DNA of 64,000 nucleotides from Bacteroidota bacterium (lineage in GTDB: Bacteria; Bacteroidota; Bacteroidia; Bacteroidales; Dysgonomonadaceae): assembly GCA_023424395.1 (NCBI GenBank), contig JAFADY010000050.1, forward strand, positions 1 to 64,000, in the 5' to 3' direction. Of this stretch, positions 53,123 through 62,136 are shown piece by piece. Made by a program: the position numbers and the translations under genes. The notes beneath the pieces were generated by a model. It made no database searches. It saw nothing but the letters and a program-made list of their open reading frames with translations, and was not told the DNA's origin. Each line of letters begins with the position of its first letter. Within the stretch, counting starts at the first letter, position 1.

Positions 53123-53412
53123 TTTTCGGAACACGAAAATAGTGATTTAAGTTGTGAAATTTATATCGTTTAGAAAATTAAATTGTATTTTTGTGATAAT
53201 AGAATAAAAACTATGAATTTACAAACATGAGAATATTTTGGGTGGACTTTGCCAAAAAAAAGTGCGCTGAAAGGTATTGCCTTTTATCACAATTATGGGG
53301 CAAACGTAGCTGCTACCAAAAATAAGAGCTTAATTTTCAATCGGTAAAACCCTTTCAATATCAACAATCCAAACAGAAATACATAATAACCTGATCAAAA
53401 AAAATTGAAATT

Positions 53413-54432
53413 ATGGAAACTATTAATTGGTCGGACTTAGCATTCGGCTATATGAAAACCGACTACAATGTGCGCAGCTACTACGCTGACGGAAAATGGA
53501 GCGAACCAAAATTGGAAACTTCCGAAGAACTTACCCTTCACATGGCTGCAACGTGCCTGCATTACGGACAGGAAGCATTTGAAGGGCTGAAAGCGTTCCG
53601 TGGAAAAGACGGTAAAATAAGGATCTTCCGTATGCGCGAGAACGCGCTGCGTTTGCAGAATTCCTGCCGAGGAATTATGATGGCGGAACTTCCCGTGGAA
53701 CTTTTCGAAGAAATGGTGTTAACCGCCGTAAAGAAAAACGAACGTTTTGTGCCTCCTTACGAAAGCGGCGCGGCGCTATATATTCGTCCATTGCTCATTG
53801 GAACAAGCGCGCAGGTGGGCGTGAAACCGGCCAAAGAATACACTTTCCTCATTTTTGTAACACCCGTTGGCCCATATTTTAAAGAAGGATTCAAACCCAC
53901 GCCTATGGTGATCATGCGTGAATACGACCGCGCCGCTCCGCTCGGAACCGGAACTTACAAAGTGGGCGGAAACTACGCCGCGAGTTTGCTGTCGGGCGAA
54001 AAAGCGCATGCGATGGGTTACTCGGCCGTGCTGTATCTCGATGCCAAAGAGAAAAAATATTTGGATGAATGTGGCCCCGCCAACTTTTTCGGCATCAAAG
54101 ACAACACCTATATTACCCCTAAATCGGAGTCCATTTTGCCGTCTATCACCAACAAAAGTTTGATGCAGTTGGCAGAAGATATAGGCATGAAAGTGGAGCG
54201 CCGCCGCGTGCCCGAAGACGAATTGGCTACGTTTGAGGAAGCCGGTGCCTGCGGTACAGCTGCCGTTATCAGCCCCATTTTGCGTATCGATGATTTGGAG
54301 GAAAACAAAACCTACGAATTTTCGAAAGACGGCAAAGCCGGCCCCGTTTCCGAGAAACTGTATAAAAAACTACGCGCCATTCAATATGGCGATGAGCCAG
54401 ATGTTCATGGTTGGGTGACGATTATACAATAA
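53413..54432 (+). CDS. ilvE: Branched-chain amino acid aminotransferase
   Basis: A PLP enzyme of fold type IV (339 residues) that carries out the last step of Leu, Ile and Val synthesis and the first of their breakdown. The N-terminus has the LHMAATCLHYGQEAFEGLKA motif. The PLP Lys is in LGTGTYKVGGNYAAS (about residue 183), and FEEAGACGTAAVISPI is the family's C-terminal loop. The 280 bases upstream hold a possible leader, discussed under findings. It ends at a bidirectional terminator. Confidence 0.95.
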   Translation: METINWSDLAFGYMKTDYNVRSYYADGKWSEPKLETSEELTLHMAATCLHYGQEAFEGLKAFRGKDGKIRIFRMRENALRLQNSCRGIMMAELPVELFEEMVLTAVKKNERFVPPYESGAALYIRPLLIGTSAQVGVKPAKEYTFLIFVTPVGPYFKEGFKPTPMVIMREYDRAAPLGTGTYKVGGNYAASLLSGEKAHAMGYSAVLYLDAKEKKYLDECGPANFFGIKDNTYITPKSESILPSITNKSLMQLAEDIGMKVERRRVPEDELATFEEAGACGTAAVISPILRIDDLEENKTYEFSKDGKAGPVSEKLYKKLRAIQYGDEPDVHGWVTIIQ

Positions 54433-54441
54433 TCTTAAATG

Positions 54442-54467
54442 AAAAAAGCGGCGACTGCCGCTTTTTT
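54442..54467. terminator. Bidirectional terminator between ilvE and hydrolase genes
   Basis: A perfect 11-bp stem with loop GACT has A and T runs at both ends. It overlaps the last codon of the convergent hydrolase gene by two bases. Confidence 0.85.
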
Positions 54468-55470
54468 ATTCTTCCAAAAACCGTATCAGGGGAGTGATAA
54501 ACCGGTCGAAAACTTCGATGTGGGGAAGGTGCCCGACATCGTCGAGCTCTACCAACTGCGCGTTGGGGATAAGTTGTTGCGTTTTTTTGCCCAATTCGTT
54601 GTACAGTCCCATAGTGGGTTGAACGTTTTTCGGCGCGCGGTCTTTGCCTATGGCGGTGCGGTCGCGCGTGCCGATGATGAGCAGTGTGGGCGACTTCACA
54701 TTTTTAAATTCGTACACCACGGGTTGTGTAAATATCATATCGCTTGTGAGCGCCGCGTTCCATGCGATGATGGGGTAATCTTCGTGCAGCGTCCATCCGG
54801 CCAACAAGTTGAGCCAACGGTCGTATTGTAGTTTCCAATTATTGTCGTAATAAAACGTTTCCTGATATTTTTTGTAGCTTTCGGCCGTATTTTTGAGTTC
54901 GCTTTCGTAAGCCTGATGCACAGTTTGGTACGAAGCAAGCGATTTGTAATCTTCCAACCCTATGGGGTTTTCGAGGATGAGTTTCTCCGCCACATCGGGA
55001 TACATCAGCGCGAAGCGCGTTGCAAGCATACCACCCATAGAGTGCCCAAGCACGGCAACTTTTTTCACGTCGAGGTTATCGAGCAGGTTTTTGGTGTTTG
55101 CAGCCAACTGATGAAAACTGTATTGATACCTGCCGGGCTTGGTAGATTTCCCAAAACCGATCTGATCAGGCACGATTACACGGTACCCTTTGTTCGTAAG
55201 CGCGGTGATCGTTTCCTGCCAATAGGCGCCATTGAAATTCTTTCCGTGAAGCAGCAACACATTCTTCCCGTTATAATCGGCGGGTTTCATATCCATATAC
55301 GCCATTTTCATCGGTTGCGTTTGCGAAATAAATTTGTGGAAATTCACTTCATGCGGATAAATAACCGACGATAAATCTTTATCCAACGGCACCAATCCGT
55401 TTTGTGCCTGCACAAAAACAGGCACGGATAACATTATTCCTAAAACAATTTTTTTTATGTTCTTAATCAT
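54466..55470 (-). CDS. Alpha/beta hydrolase, secreted
   Basis: A 334-residue hydrolase with an N-terminal signal peptide (MIKNIKKIVLGIMLSVPVFV, ending near QAQ). The oxyanion/PHG-like loop is LLHGKNFNGAYWQ, the nucleophile Ser in VLGHSMGGMLATRF (about residue 142), the acid Asp likely in GTRDRTAIG and the His in DDVGHLPHIE. Substrate unknown. Start at 55470 gives a clean signal peptide and overlaps the CYTH gene stop by eight bases, so the two are co-translated. Confidence 0.88.
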   Translation of the reverse strand: MIKNIKKIVLGIMLSVPVFVQAQNGLVPLDKDLSSVIYPHEVNFHKFISQTQPMKMAYMDMKPADYNGKNVLLLHGKNFNGAYWQETITALTNKGYRVIVPDQIGFGKSTKPGRYQYSFHQLAANTKNLLDNLDVKKVAVLGHSMGGMLATRFALMYPDVAEKLILENPIGLEDYKSLASYQTVHQAYESELKNTAESYKKYQETFYYDNNWKLQYDRWLNLLAGWTLHEDYPIIAWNAALTSDMIFTQPVVYEFKNVKSPTLLIIGTRDRTAIGKDRAPKNVQPTMGLYNELGKKTQQLIPNAQLVELDDVGHLPHIEVFDRFITPLIRFLEE

Positions 55471-55939
55471 CGCTCCATTCTTTGTAAGGATGTATGGACA
55501 GAAACGAATTGTAGTACCGCACATTGCCGGTTACTTCGGGGCCGAGCCAATCGGGTGTTTCAAAAGTTTCGTCTTCATCGTTCAGTTCCACTTCCGCGAT
55601 CAACAAACCTTCGTTGTCGCCGTAAAATTCATCCACTTCAAACACGTGATTTCCTACATTTATCAGGTATCGTGTTTTATCGATAACCGCGTCCTCGCAA
55701 AGCAGCAACATTTCTTCGGCATCGGGTATCGGAACTTCGTATTCCCATTCGTGTCGCTTGATTTTGCCGTCTTCCAACGCGCTTTTTATCGTCACAAACG
55801 CTTTTTCGCCCTTAATGCGCACGCGCACCACACTCACCCCCGAGAGGGAGAGATAACCTTGTTTAATGCGGAAATTTTTAAACGATTGCGATTTGTAGTC
55901 TCCCTTCACGAGAAACTTTCGTTCAATTTCGTATCCCAT
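55463..55939 (-). CDS. CYTH domain protein
   Basis: A 158-residue CYTH protein. The family's ExExK signature appears as EIERKFLVKGDY at the N-terminus. Members act on triphosphate substrates such as thiamine triphosphate, inorganic triphosphate or ATP (adenylate cyclase). Later conserved basic residues (VVRVRIKGEKAFVTIK) face the tunnel. Which substrate is used cannot be told. Its stop overlaps the start of the alpha/beta hydrolase gene. A long leader with a hairpin is found upstream (56005-56138). Confidence 0.87.
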   Translation of the reverse strand: MGYEIERKFLVKGDYKSQSFKNFRIKQGYLSLSGVSVVRVRIKGEKAFVTIKSALEDGKIKRHEWEYEVPIPDAEEMLLLCEDAVIDKTRYLINVGNHVFEVDEFYGDNEGLLIAEVELNDEDETFETPDWLGPEVTGNVRYYNSFLSIHPYKEWSDD

Positions 55940-56004
55940 ATCCTTTTGATTTATTTATGTATAACAAATGAGAGGGGGAAAGAGTTGCAAGTTCGCAAAA
56001 AGAC

Positions 56005-56063
56005 ACAAAAAAACTATGTTTTTAAGTTCTCGTAATCACTACGAAAGAAATAAAAACATAGTT
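56005..56063 (-). terminator. Terminator-like hairpin upstream of the CYTH gene
   Basis: Perfect 13-bp arms (56012-56024 and 56051-56063), with an inner TCGTA/TACGA stem, are followed on the minus strand by a run of seven T. There is no gene to its right on that strand, so it may end a small RNA or act as an attenuator. Confidence 0.55.
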
Positions 56064-56130
56064 AAGATTTTGGTTGGATTAAATAAAAATCAATGCGCGT
56101 AATTCTATTCTTTATTCAATGAATCTGTTG

Positions 56131-56138
56131 CAAATATA
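56131..56138 (-). promoter_or_regulatory. -7 box upstream of the hairpin (minus strand)
   Basis: Read leftward this is TATATTTG followed by CAACAG, a close match to the TAnnTTTG consensus. No -33 TTTG is found at the proper distance. A start near 56124 would give a transcript of about 120 bases ending at the hairpin. Confidence 0.45.
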
Positions 56139-56278
56139 AGGCGTTTGATGGAAGTATATCCCGATTAGAATTTCTTTTCGAGGGGATGGGGAATTTTTCC
56201 ACATGATTAACAAAAAAGAATTAGTTAAAATGACAATTTATCTAATACAATAATATTCTATACAAAAATTAAAATAAT

Positions 56279-58846
56279 ATGAACACAATCTTTCTAAAAA
56301 AATTGCTCCCGCTTCTCTTTATATTTACTGTTTTAGCTATATCCGTTGGATTAGCTCAAGAAAAATACAAATTTGGAAAAATAAGTGAAGACGAATTAAA
56401 AATGACGGTTTTTCCTAACGATTCTTCTGCAAAAGCTGTCGTGCTTTATGAAGATGGAAAAACACATTATAACTATCGAGATGATTTCCAGACCGAAACT
56501 TACGTTACACAACGAATTAAAATTTTAACTCCCGAAGGGGTGGATTTGGGCACAGTAGAAATTCCGTATTACGAGTACGGTATTTCACGAGAAAGAATTA
56601 CCGATAGAAGCTTGGGCATATAACTTGGAAAATGGTAAAATCGAAAAAAATAAATTGGAGAAAAAATATATTTTCAATGAAAAAATTGACGATAATACCA
56701 AACAAATAAAATTTGCTATTCCTAATGTTAAAGCAGGTTCTGTTATTGAGTATAAATACACTAAGGTGTCTCCTTTTTATTATGAATTACCCGAATGGTA
56801 TTTCCAACGTTCTATTCCGGTAGTTTACAGTTCTTACGAAGTTACAATTCCTGAATATTTTTTGTTTAATGTTGAAACCAAAGGATATGAATCGGTATCG
56901 AACAAAGAAACCACTTTAAACAGAACGTTGATGATTTCCGATCGAAATCAGACAGCGAATATACCCTATTCGGCCCGAAATTTAATTTTTACGGCCGAAA
57001 ATCTTCCGGCCATGAAAGCCGATGATTACGTGTGGAATATCGGAGATTATATGTCGAGTGTACGATTTGAATTAACCGGAACCAGATTTCCGGGAACCCT
57101 ACAAAAAAATTATTCTTCCTCTTGGGAAGATATAGAGAAAACATTACAATCGAGCTCTGAGTTTACAAAAAATATTTCCAGAAAAACTTCTTTCAATGAC
57201 GAGATAAAGAGTTTGAAAGTATTACAAACGAGAAAGAAAAAATTGAAGCGATATATAAACATTTAAAAAATAAAGTTCGGTGGAACGAAAAATATGCATT
57301 TACCGACAACCCCAATGAAGCATTAAAAACAGGTTTGGGAAATAATGCTCAAATCAATGGGCTGTTATTAAGCGTATTATCTTCTTCCGGCATCAAGTCA
57401 TATCCGGTACTTTTAAGACGACGATCTCAAGGCAGGTTACCCTTGGCGCTTCCATCATTGGATAAGATATCTACATTTATAGTTGCGGCGGAAACAAATG
57501 ACGGAAAAACATATTACAACCTCAAATTCGAGTCGAAAAGAATAATCAAATATATTCCTGGTTCATCAACAATTTGCCGGCTGTCACTGCAGAAAGCCTT
57601 TTCTCCAAGTTTTCGAGAGAAACATCCTCTTTTGTATGTTGCTCCAAAAAACTTCATTATTGACGGTGTCTCCGGATCATTCGCCACTATTAAAGAAATG
57701 GGCGATTTTCAAAATAAATTAAATCGGGACAGGAATACCCTTTCTCCCGAAATGAAGCAAAAAATATTAAGCTTAACCAAAAACGCCAATTCCGATAAAG
57801 AAAAAATAAAGATATTATATGATTATTTAGGTCAGACTACCCGTTACGAAAGCATCCAACTTGGTATCGGAGGTTTACAACCTATAGAATCGGGAGAAGT
57901 CAGCAAAACCGGCTTCGGAGATTGTAAAGGCCTCAGTTTCTACTTAAAATCTATGCTTGAAGCCATAAACATTCCATCCCATTATACCATCATAGAATTA
58001 AACGAAACTGAGAAAAATTTACAAAAAGATTTTACGAGTTACTTACAGTCTAATCATGTTATTTTAAGCGTATCTTTACAAAGCGAAACCCTGTGGTTAG
58101 AATGTACTAATCCCAACGTACCTTTTGGTTATGTCCATAGCAGTATTGCCGGCCACAACGCTATTTTGGTAACGCCGGAAGGCGCCGATTTTGTCAGATT
58201 GCCTGATTATAAAGATATTGATAATCTATCTCAAAACAATATTACCGTAAATTTTAATGGAAACGACGAAACGCTAATTACTGTAAATAGTTCTAATTTC
58301 TTGAAGTTTCACGAAGAACTTTCTCCATTACTCAAGAAATCGAAAAATGAACAAATCGATTATGTAAGAAGTAATATTTCCTTGCAAAATGCTACTATCA
58401 ATGATTTAAGTATTGAGGAAAGGAAATCCGCACACCCTGAGTTCATCCTGAAATACGCACTTTCATCAAAATACGGCAATAAAACCGGAAATAGATACTT
58501 CATTCCGCTCAATGCTTTCAGGACACTAAAAACGTCAATGATGAATACAGAACGTAATCAGGATATTGTTATTTCCAATGGATGGAAAAATATGGATAAT
58601 ATAGAAATTAAAATTCCTGACGGCTTTGAAATTGAGTACTTATCTGAATCCTTAACTTTGGAGTCACCTTTCGGATTACTTGAATCATCCATAAAAAGCA
58701 ATGACGAGAATTCCATACTCATAACGCAAAGCTTCGTTTTAAACAGCGGAAGATGGAGCGTAAAACAATATAACGATTTTATTGATTTCTTAAAAAATGT
58801 ATCTCACGCCTATAATGACGAAATTGTGCTTAAGAACACTCGATGA
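56279..58846 (+). pseudogene. DUF3857/transglutaminase-like protein gene with two frameshifts
   Basis: Three reading frames (56279-56623, 56625-57266, 57335-58846) together make one protein of about 850 residues. The first has a signal peptide (ending near GLAQE) and a DUF3857 beginning. At about 56605-56612 the frame changes: the other frame reads EAWAYNLENGKIEKNKLEKK. At about 57220-57230 it changes again: TNEKEKIEAIYKHLKNKVRW joins to the third frame. The third has a transglutaminase-like centre with Cys in TGFGDCKGLSFYL. Two lesions in one gene support a pseudogene; assembly errors are the alternative. Relatives are secreted envelope proteins of unclear role. Confidence 0.8.
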
Positions 58847-58875
58847 TCAATTCATCTAAAAGTTACAAATAAAAT

Positions 58876-58904
58876 AAAGCTGTCTATAACAAATAGGCAG
58901 CTTT
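58876..58904 (+). terminator. Terminator after the broken DUF3857 gene
   Basis: An 11-bp stem with one G-T pair (58876-58886 and 58894-58904) and a seven-base loop is followed within a few bases by a T-rich stretch. Confidence 0.65.
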
Positions 58905-58917
58905 GCATTATTTTTAG

Positions 58918-58991
58918 TGATCCGAGCGGGATTCGAACCCACGACCCACAGCTTAGAAGGCTGTTGCTCTATCCAGCTGAGCTACCGGACC
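58918..58991 (-). tRNA. tRNA-Arg (TCT anticodon)
   Basis: A 74-base cloverleaf on the minus strand: acceptor GGTCCGG with TCGGATC, D arm with GCTCAGCTGGATAGAGC, anticodon loop CTTCTAA (anticodon TCT), and T arm with GGTTCGAATCC. It decodes AGA. No CCA is encoded. Confidence 0.93.
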
Positions 58992-59054
58992 GTCCTTTTA
59001 TTTCAGGTTGCAAAAATACAGCAATTCTGAGAATAAAAAAAATTTATAAGAAAC

Positions 59055-59087
59055 AACTTTGGTAAAGTTTGGAACTTTACCAAAGTT
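59055..59087. repeat. Perfect 15-bp inverted repeat with three-base loop
   Basis: AACTTTGGTAAAGTT and its exact complement surround TGG. It lies after the gdhA stop and before tRNA-Arg on the minus strand. It may be a gdhA terminator, though no long T run directly follows, or a mobile palindromic unit. Confidence 0.7.
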
Positions 59088-59131
59088 TAGATGCGTCCTT
59101 TTTTCTAATTTCTAACTTCCGAATTCTCTGT

Positions 59132-60466
59132 TTACAAAATCCCCTGCCCCATCATTGCTTTCGCAACTTTAATGAATCCGGCTACATTGGCGCCTTTCAC
59201 ATAGTTTACGTATCCATCCGGTTCGGTGCCGTATTTTACACAGTTTTCATGAATGTTGCTCATGATCCATTTCAGTTTATCGTCAACTTGCTCCGATGTC
59301 CAACTGTAGCGTTCAGAGTTTTGGGTCATTTCCAACCCCGATACCGATACTCCGCCTGCATTAGCGGCTTTTCCTGGCGCGTAAAGTATTTTGTTTTTGT
59401 GGAACACATCAATCGCCTCCGGCGTGCTCGGCATGTTGGCTCCTTCCGAAACAGCGATAACTCCGTTGGCAACGAGCGCTTCGGCTTCAGAACCATCAAT
59501 TTCGTTTTGAGTAGCTGATGGAAGCGCAATATCAGTTTTTTCGCCCCACGGACGCGATCCGGCAACGTATTTACAACCAAATTCCTCAGCATATTCTCGT
59601 ATACGTCCTCGATACAAATTCTTCAATTCCATCACGAAATCTAATTTCTCGCGTGTAATTCCATCCGGATCGTAAATGTATCCGTCGGAATCAGATAATG
59701 AAACGGGAATTGCTCCTAATTCCAACAACTTTTCGCAGGTATATTGCGCCACATTTCCCGAACCGGAAACCAAGCATTTTTTGCCCTTAATATCGATATT
59801 ATGCGTTTTGAGCATTTCCAAAAGAAAATACACATTTCCATAGCCGGTGGCTTCGGGACGAATGAGCGAACCGCCAAATTCACGGCCTTTCCCGGTAAAC
59901 GTTCCGGTAAATTCTCCGGCAAGTTTTTTGTACTTACCGAACATGTAACCCACTTCGCGACCGCCAACGCCGATATCGCCCGCCGGAACATCGGTATCGG
60001 GTCCGATGACTTTCCATAATCCTTCAACAAAAGCCTGACAGAAACGCATTATCTCACCATCGGACTTACCCCGCGGAGAAAAATCCGATCCTCCTTTAGC
60101 ACCTCCCATAGGAAGTGTGGTGAGAGCGTTTTTAAACGTCTGCTCGAAAGCCAAAAACTTGAGAATTGAAGGGGAAACCGATGCATGAAAACGTATTCCA
60201 CCTTTGTACGGCCCGATGCAATTGTTGTGCTGCACCCGATAACCCATGTTATTTTGCACATTGCCTTTATCGTCCACCCACGTAACACGAAAAGAATGAA
60301 TTTTATCGGGAATAATCAATCGCTCGATCAGATTAGCTTTTTCAAACTCGGGATGCTCATTATACACATCCTCAATAGATTCTAACACTTCAAGCACAGC
60401 TTGATGATACTCAGGTTCGTTGGGAAAACGTCTTTTAACCTGTTCGATAACCTCTGTAGATTTCAT
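59132..60466 (-). CDS. gdhA: NADP-type glutamate dehydrogenase
   Basis: A 444-residue hexameric-type enzyme that aminates 2-oxoglutarate to glutamate. The substrate region KGGIRFHASVSPSILKFLAF, the catalytic Lys in LPMGGAKGGSDF (about residue 125) and the nucleotide fold VSGSGNVAQYTCEKL (about 232-246) are all typical of the bacterial small-subunit NADP class. It is the main ammonia assimilation enzyme in many Bacteroidales. It stands alone. Confidence 0.95.
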   Translation of the reverse strand: MKSTEVIEQVKRRFPNEPEYHQAVLEVLESIEDVYNEHPEFEKANLIERLIIPDKIHSFRVTWVDDKGNVQNNMGYRVQHNNCIGPYKGGIRFHASVSPSILKFLAFEQTFKNALTTLPMGGAKGGSDFSPRGKSDGEIMRFCQAFVEGLWKVIGPDTDVPAGDIGVGGREVGYMFGKYKKLAGEFTGTFTGKGREFGGSLIRPEATGYGNVYFLLEMLKTHNIDIKGKKCLVSGSGNVAQYTCEKLLELGAIPVSLSDSDGYIYDPDGITREKLDFVMELKNLYRGRIREYAEEFGCKYVAGSRPWGEKTDIALPSATQNEIDGSEAEALVANGVIAVSEGANMPSTPEAIDVFHKNKILYAPGKAANAGGVSVSGLEMTQNSERYSWTSEQVDDKLKWIMSNIHENCVKYGTEPDGYVNYVKGANVAGFIKVAKAMMGQGIL

Positions 60467-60586
60467 TTAAAAAGAAGATTTTATTGTCAATAACTAAGTA
60501 CAATCAGAATGAAATGCAAAATTACTAAATTATGTATAATTTGAAACATAATTCGGCATTATTATTTTGAAATGTATGAAAAATAG

Positions 60587-60757
60587 CTATTTTTTTAGAT
60601 TTTTGTAAATGGGTATAAAAACAATGGCTCCGGACATGATGATGGATAAAATGGTCATTCCATTGATTTCGGCGTTCATGAGGATGTACGCCACCAACAC
60701 GATCCAAAGAATGATGATGAAAGCGATTTGCGTTTGCGATAAGGGTTTTCTTGCCAT
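60587..60757 (-). CDS. Small two-helix membrane protein
   Basis: A 56-residue protein from the start MARKPLSQTQIAFIIILWIV at 60757. Two hydrophobic helices (IAFIIILWIVLVAYI and MTILSIIMSGAIVFIPIY) and a basic C-terminus fit a small inner-membrane protein. An earlier start (60802) adds an unlikely extension. Function is unknown. Confidence 0.6.
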   Translation of the reverse strand: MARKPLSQTQIAFIIILWIVLVAYILMNAEINGMTILSIIMSGAIVFIPIYKNLKK

Positions 60758-61026
60758 TGGTAATCGATATTTTGCTCGGGACAAAGATAAGAAAAAAGGC
60801 ACAGATTCACATCTATACCTTCACAAAGACCCATAGAGAGTTAATGAAAAATTGATTTTTGCTATTTTTGAACCAAATGAATATTAATTCTTTGAACGTC
60901 ACAAAGGTGAGGAATTTATATTACAAAACTGCTTCTTTTCGGTTAAGTTTTGGTTACTTTTTCCGGCCTTCGTAATGCAAAAAGTCTGCCTTTGGAGCAA
61001 ACTTTTTAATATTTTTCGGTGATTTT

Positions 61027-61383
61027 TTACTCCTGAACCAAACCAATGTTCAATTCTTCATTTTTTTGAACATTAATTTCTTTTTCGCTTGGTTGATAAG
61101 AAATTAATTCCACTTTTACGGTATATTTACCGGGTTTAAGATCGGAAATGGTAAAATTTCCGTCCAAATCAGAGTAATATTTTGTACCATCGATCGTGAT
61201 GGCTGCGCCGGCTAATGATTCTTGGCTTTTGTTATCGATAACGGAGCCCGATATATCAACCGCTTGCACATTTTCAACCGCTTCAACTGCGTTGCTTTTT
61301 ACGTTTTTGTCCGTTTTCTTGTCGTTGGCAAAAGCCGAAACCGACAATAAAATGGCTGCGAATAAAACGAGAATTGTTTTCAT
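61027..61383 (-). CDS. Secreted carboxypeptidase-regulatory-like domain protein
   Basis: A 118-residue protein with signal peptide (ending near SAFAND). After a 25-residue linker comes a single CarboxypepD_reg-like beta-sandwich (SGSVIDNKSQESLAGAAITI, then DLDGNFTISDLKPGKYTVKV). That domain usually leads SusC-type receptors; here it is alone. Function unknown. The preceding 190 bases (60836-61026) show nothing recognisable. Confidence 0.8.
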   Translation of the reverse strand: MKTILVLFAAILLSVSAFANDKKTDKNVKSNAVEAVENVQAVDISGSVIDNKSQESLAGAAITIDGTKYYSDLDGNFTISDLKPGKYTVKVELISYQPSEKEINVQKNEELNIGLVQE

Positions 61384-61501
61384 ATTTTTGTATATCTTTT
61401 TAGTGACTTTTTATCGCTACAAAGATGATACAATAATATTACAGAACGGTTACGATTACGTTAAGTTTTTGTTAAGTTTTTAGGCACTTATATCGAGTAT
61501 G

Positions 61502-61984
61502 TTAGTACTTCTTTTCGTCCAACAAATTACCTTTCTCGTCCCACATACGCCACAAGCCGGTTTTGTTGCCTTCGTAGTAATTCATTTCATAACGCTGCAC
61601 GCCCAGTTCATCCCAAATACGCCATGTTCCGTGTTTTTTACTGTCTTTGTATTCGGCTTCCGAAATAAGTTGGCCCGAAATATCGTACTTCCGCCATAAA
61701 CCGTGCAAGTTGCCCTGTTTATACGAGCGAACTTCTTTTGGTTTACGGTTTTCGAAATAAATTACGTAGGCGCCTTCGGGCACTCCGTCTTTAATTTGAA
61801 TTTCACGTTTTAAAGTGCCATTATCATAATGCTCACGAAGATCACCTGTATAAAGCTGAGTCTGGGCTCTATCCCTATAGTATATCCCTTGATTTTCAAA
61901 AACTCTCGGTTCTTTAGGCATATCCTGAGCCTGCACTCCGATGAAAGCAAATAAAAAAAGGAAAAATATTATTAGATGTTTCAT
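61502..61984 (-). CDS. MORN-repeat/YwqK-like secreted protein
   Basis: A 160-residue protein with signal peptide MKHLIIFFLFLFAFIGVQAQ. The rest is made of repeats of about 23 residues with a G-x-W-[KR] core (HGLWRKYDISGQLISEAEYK, HGTWRIWDELGVQRYEMNYY, TGLWRMWDEKGNLLDEKKY), the MORN/YwqK type often called an antitoxin repeat, although a toxin-antitoxin role is not shown. The role is unknown; start at 61984 gives the signal peptide. Confidence 0.8.
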   Translation of the reverse strand: MKHLIIFFLFLFAFIGVQAQDMPKEPRVFENQGIYYRDRAQTQLYTGDLREHYDNGTLKREIQIKDGVPEGAYVIYFENRKPKEVRSYKQGNLHGLWRKYDISGQLISEAEYKDSKKHGTWRIWDELGVQRYEMNYYEGNKTGLWRMWDEKGNLLDEKKY

Positions 61985-62080
61985 TAATGTAGATTTTGAA
62001 ATGTAAATAATCATGACATCAAGAAGCAAATGTATAGAATAAAAAGTAAAAAATCCAACAATTGCTCACATGAATTTAAA

Positions 62081-62114
62081 GAAAAGGTACCTCTGAAAAA
62101 AGAGATACCTTTTC
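62081..62114 (-). terminator. Terminator after the beta-helix lipoprotein gene
   Basis: A 14-bp stem with one mismatch (62081-62094 and 62101-62114). It lies 23 bases past the lipoprotein stop codon on the minus strand and is followed by a T-rich tract. Confidence 0.65.
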
Positions 62115-62136
62115 ATTTATTGAGATAATTTCAACA

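Noticed and set aside
53227..53325. Short frame of 32 codons before ilvE as a real gene
   Set aside because: No recognisable family, no clear regulatory amino acid run, and no initiation signal beyond an ATG; kept only as a question under the leader finding.
56279..58846. Programmed frameshifting in the DUF3857-like gene
   Set aside because: No slippery heptamer is visible at either switch point and there are two separate breaks, so mutation or sequence error is more likely.
61502..61984. Toxin-antitoxin role for the MORN-repeat protein
   Set aside because: The family label is historical; no partner gene lies beside it, and it has a signal peptide.
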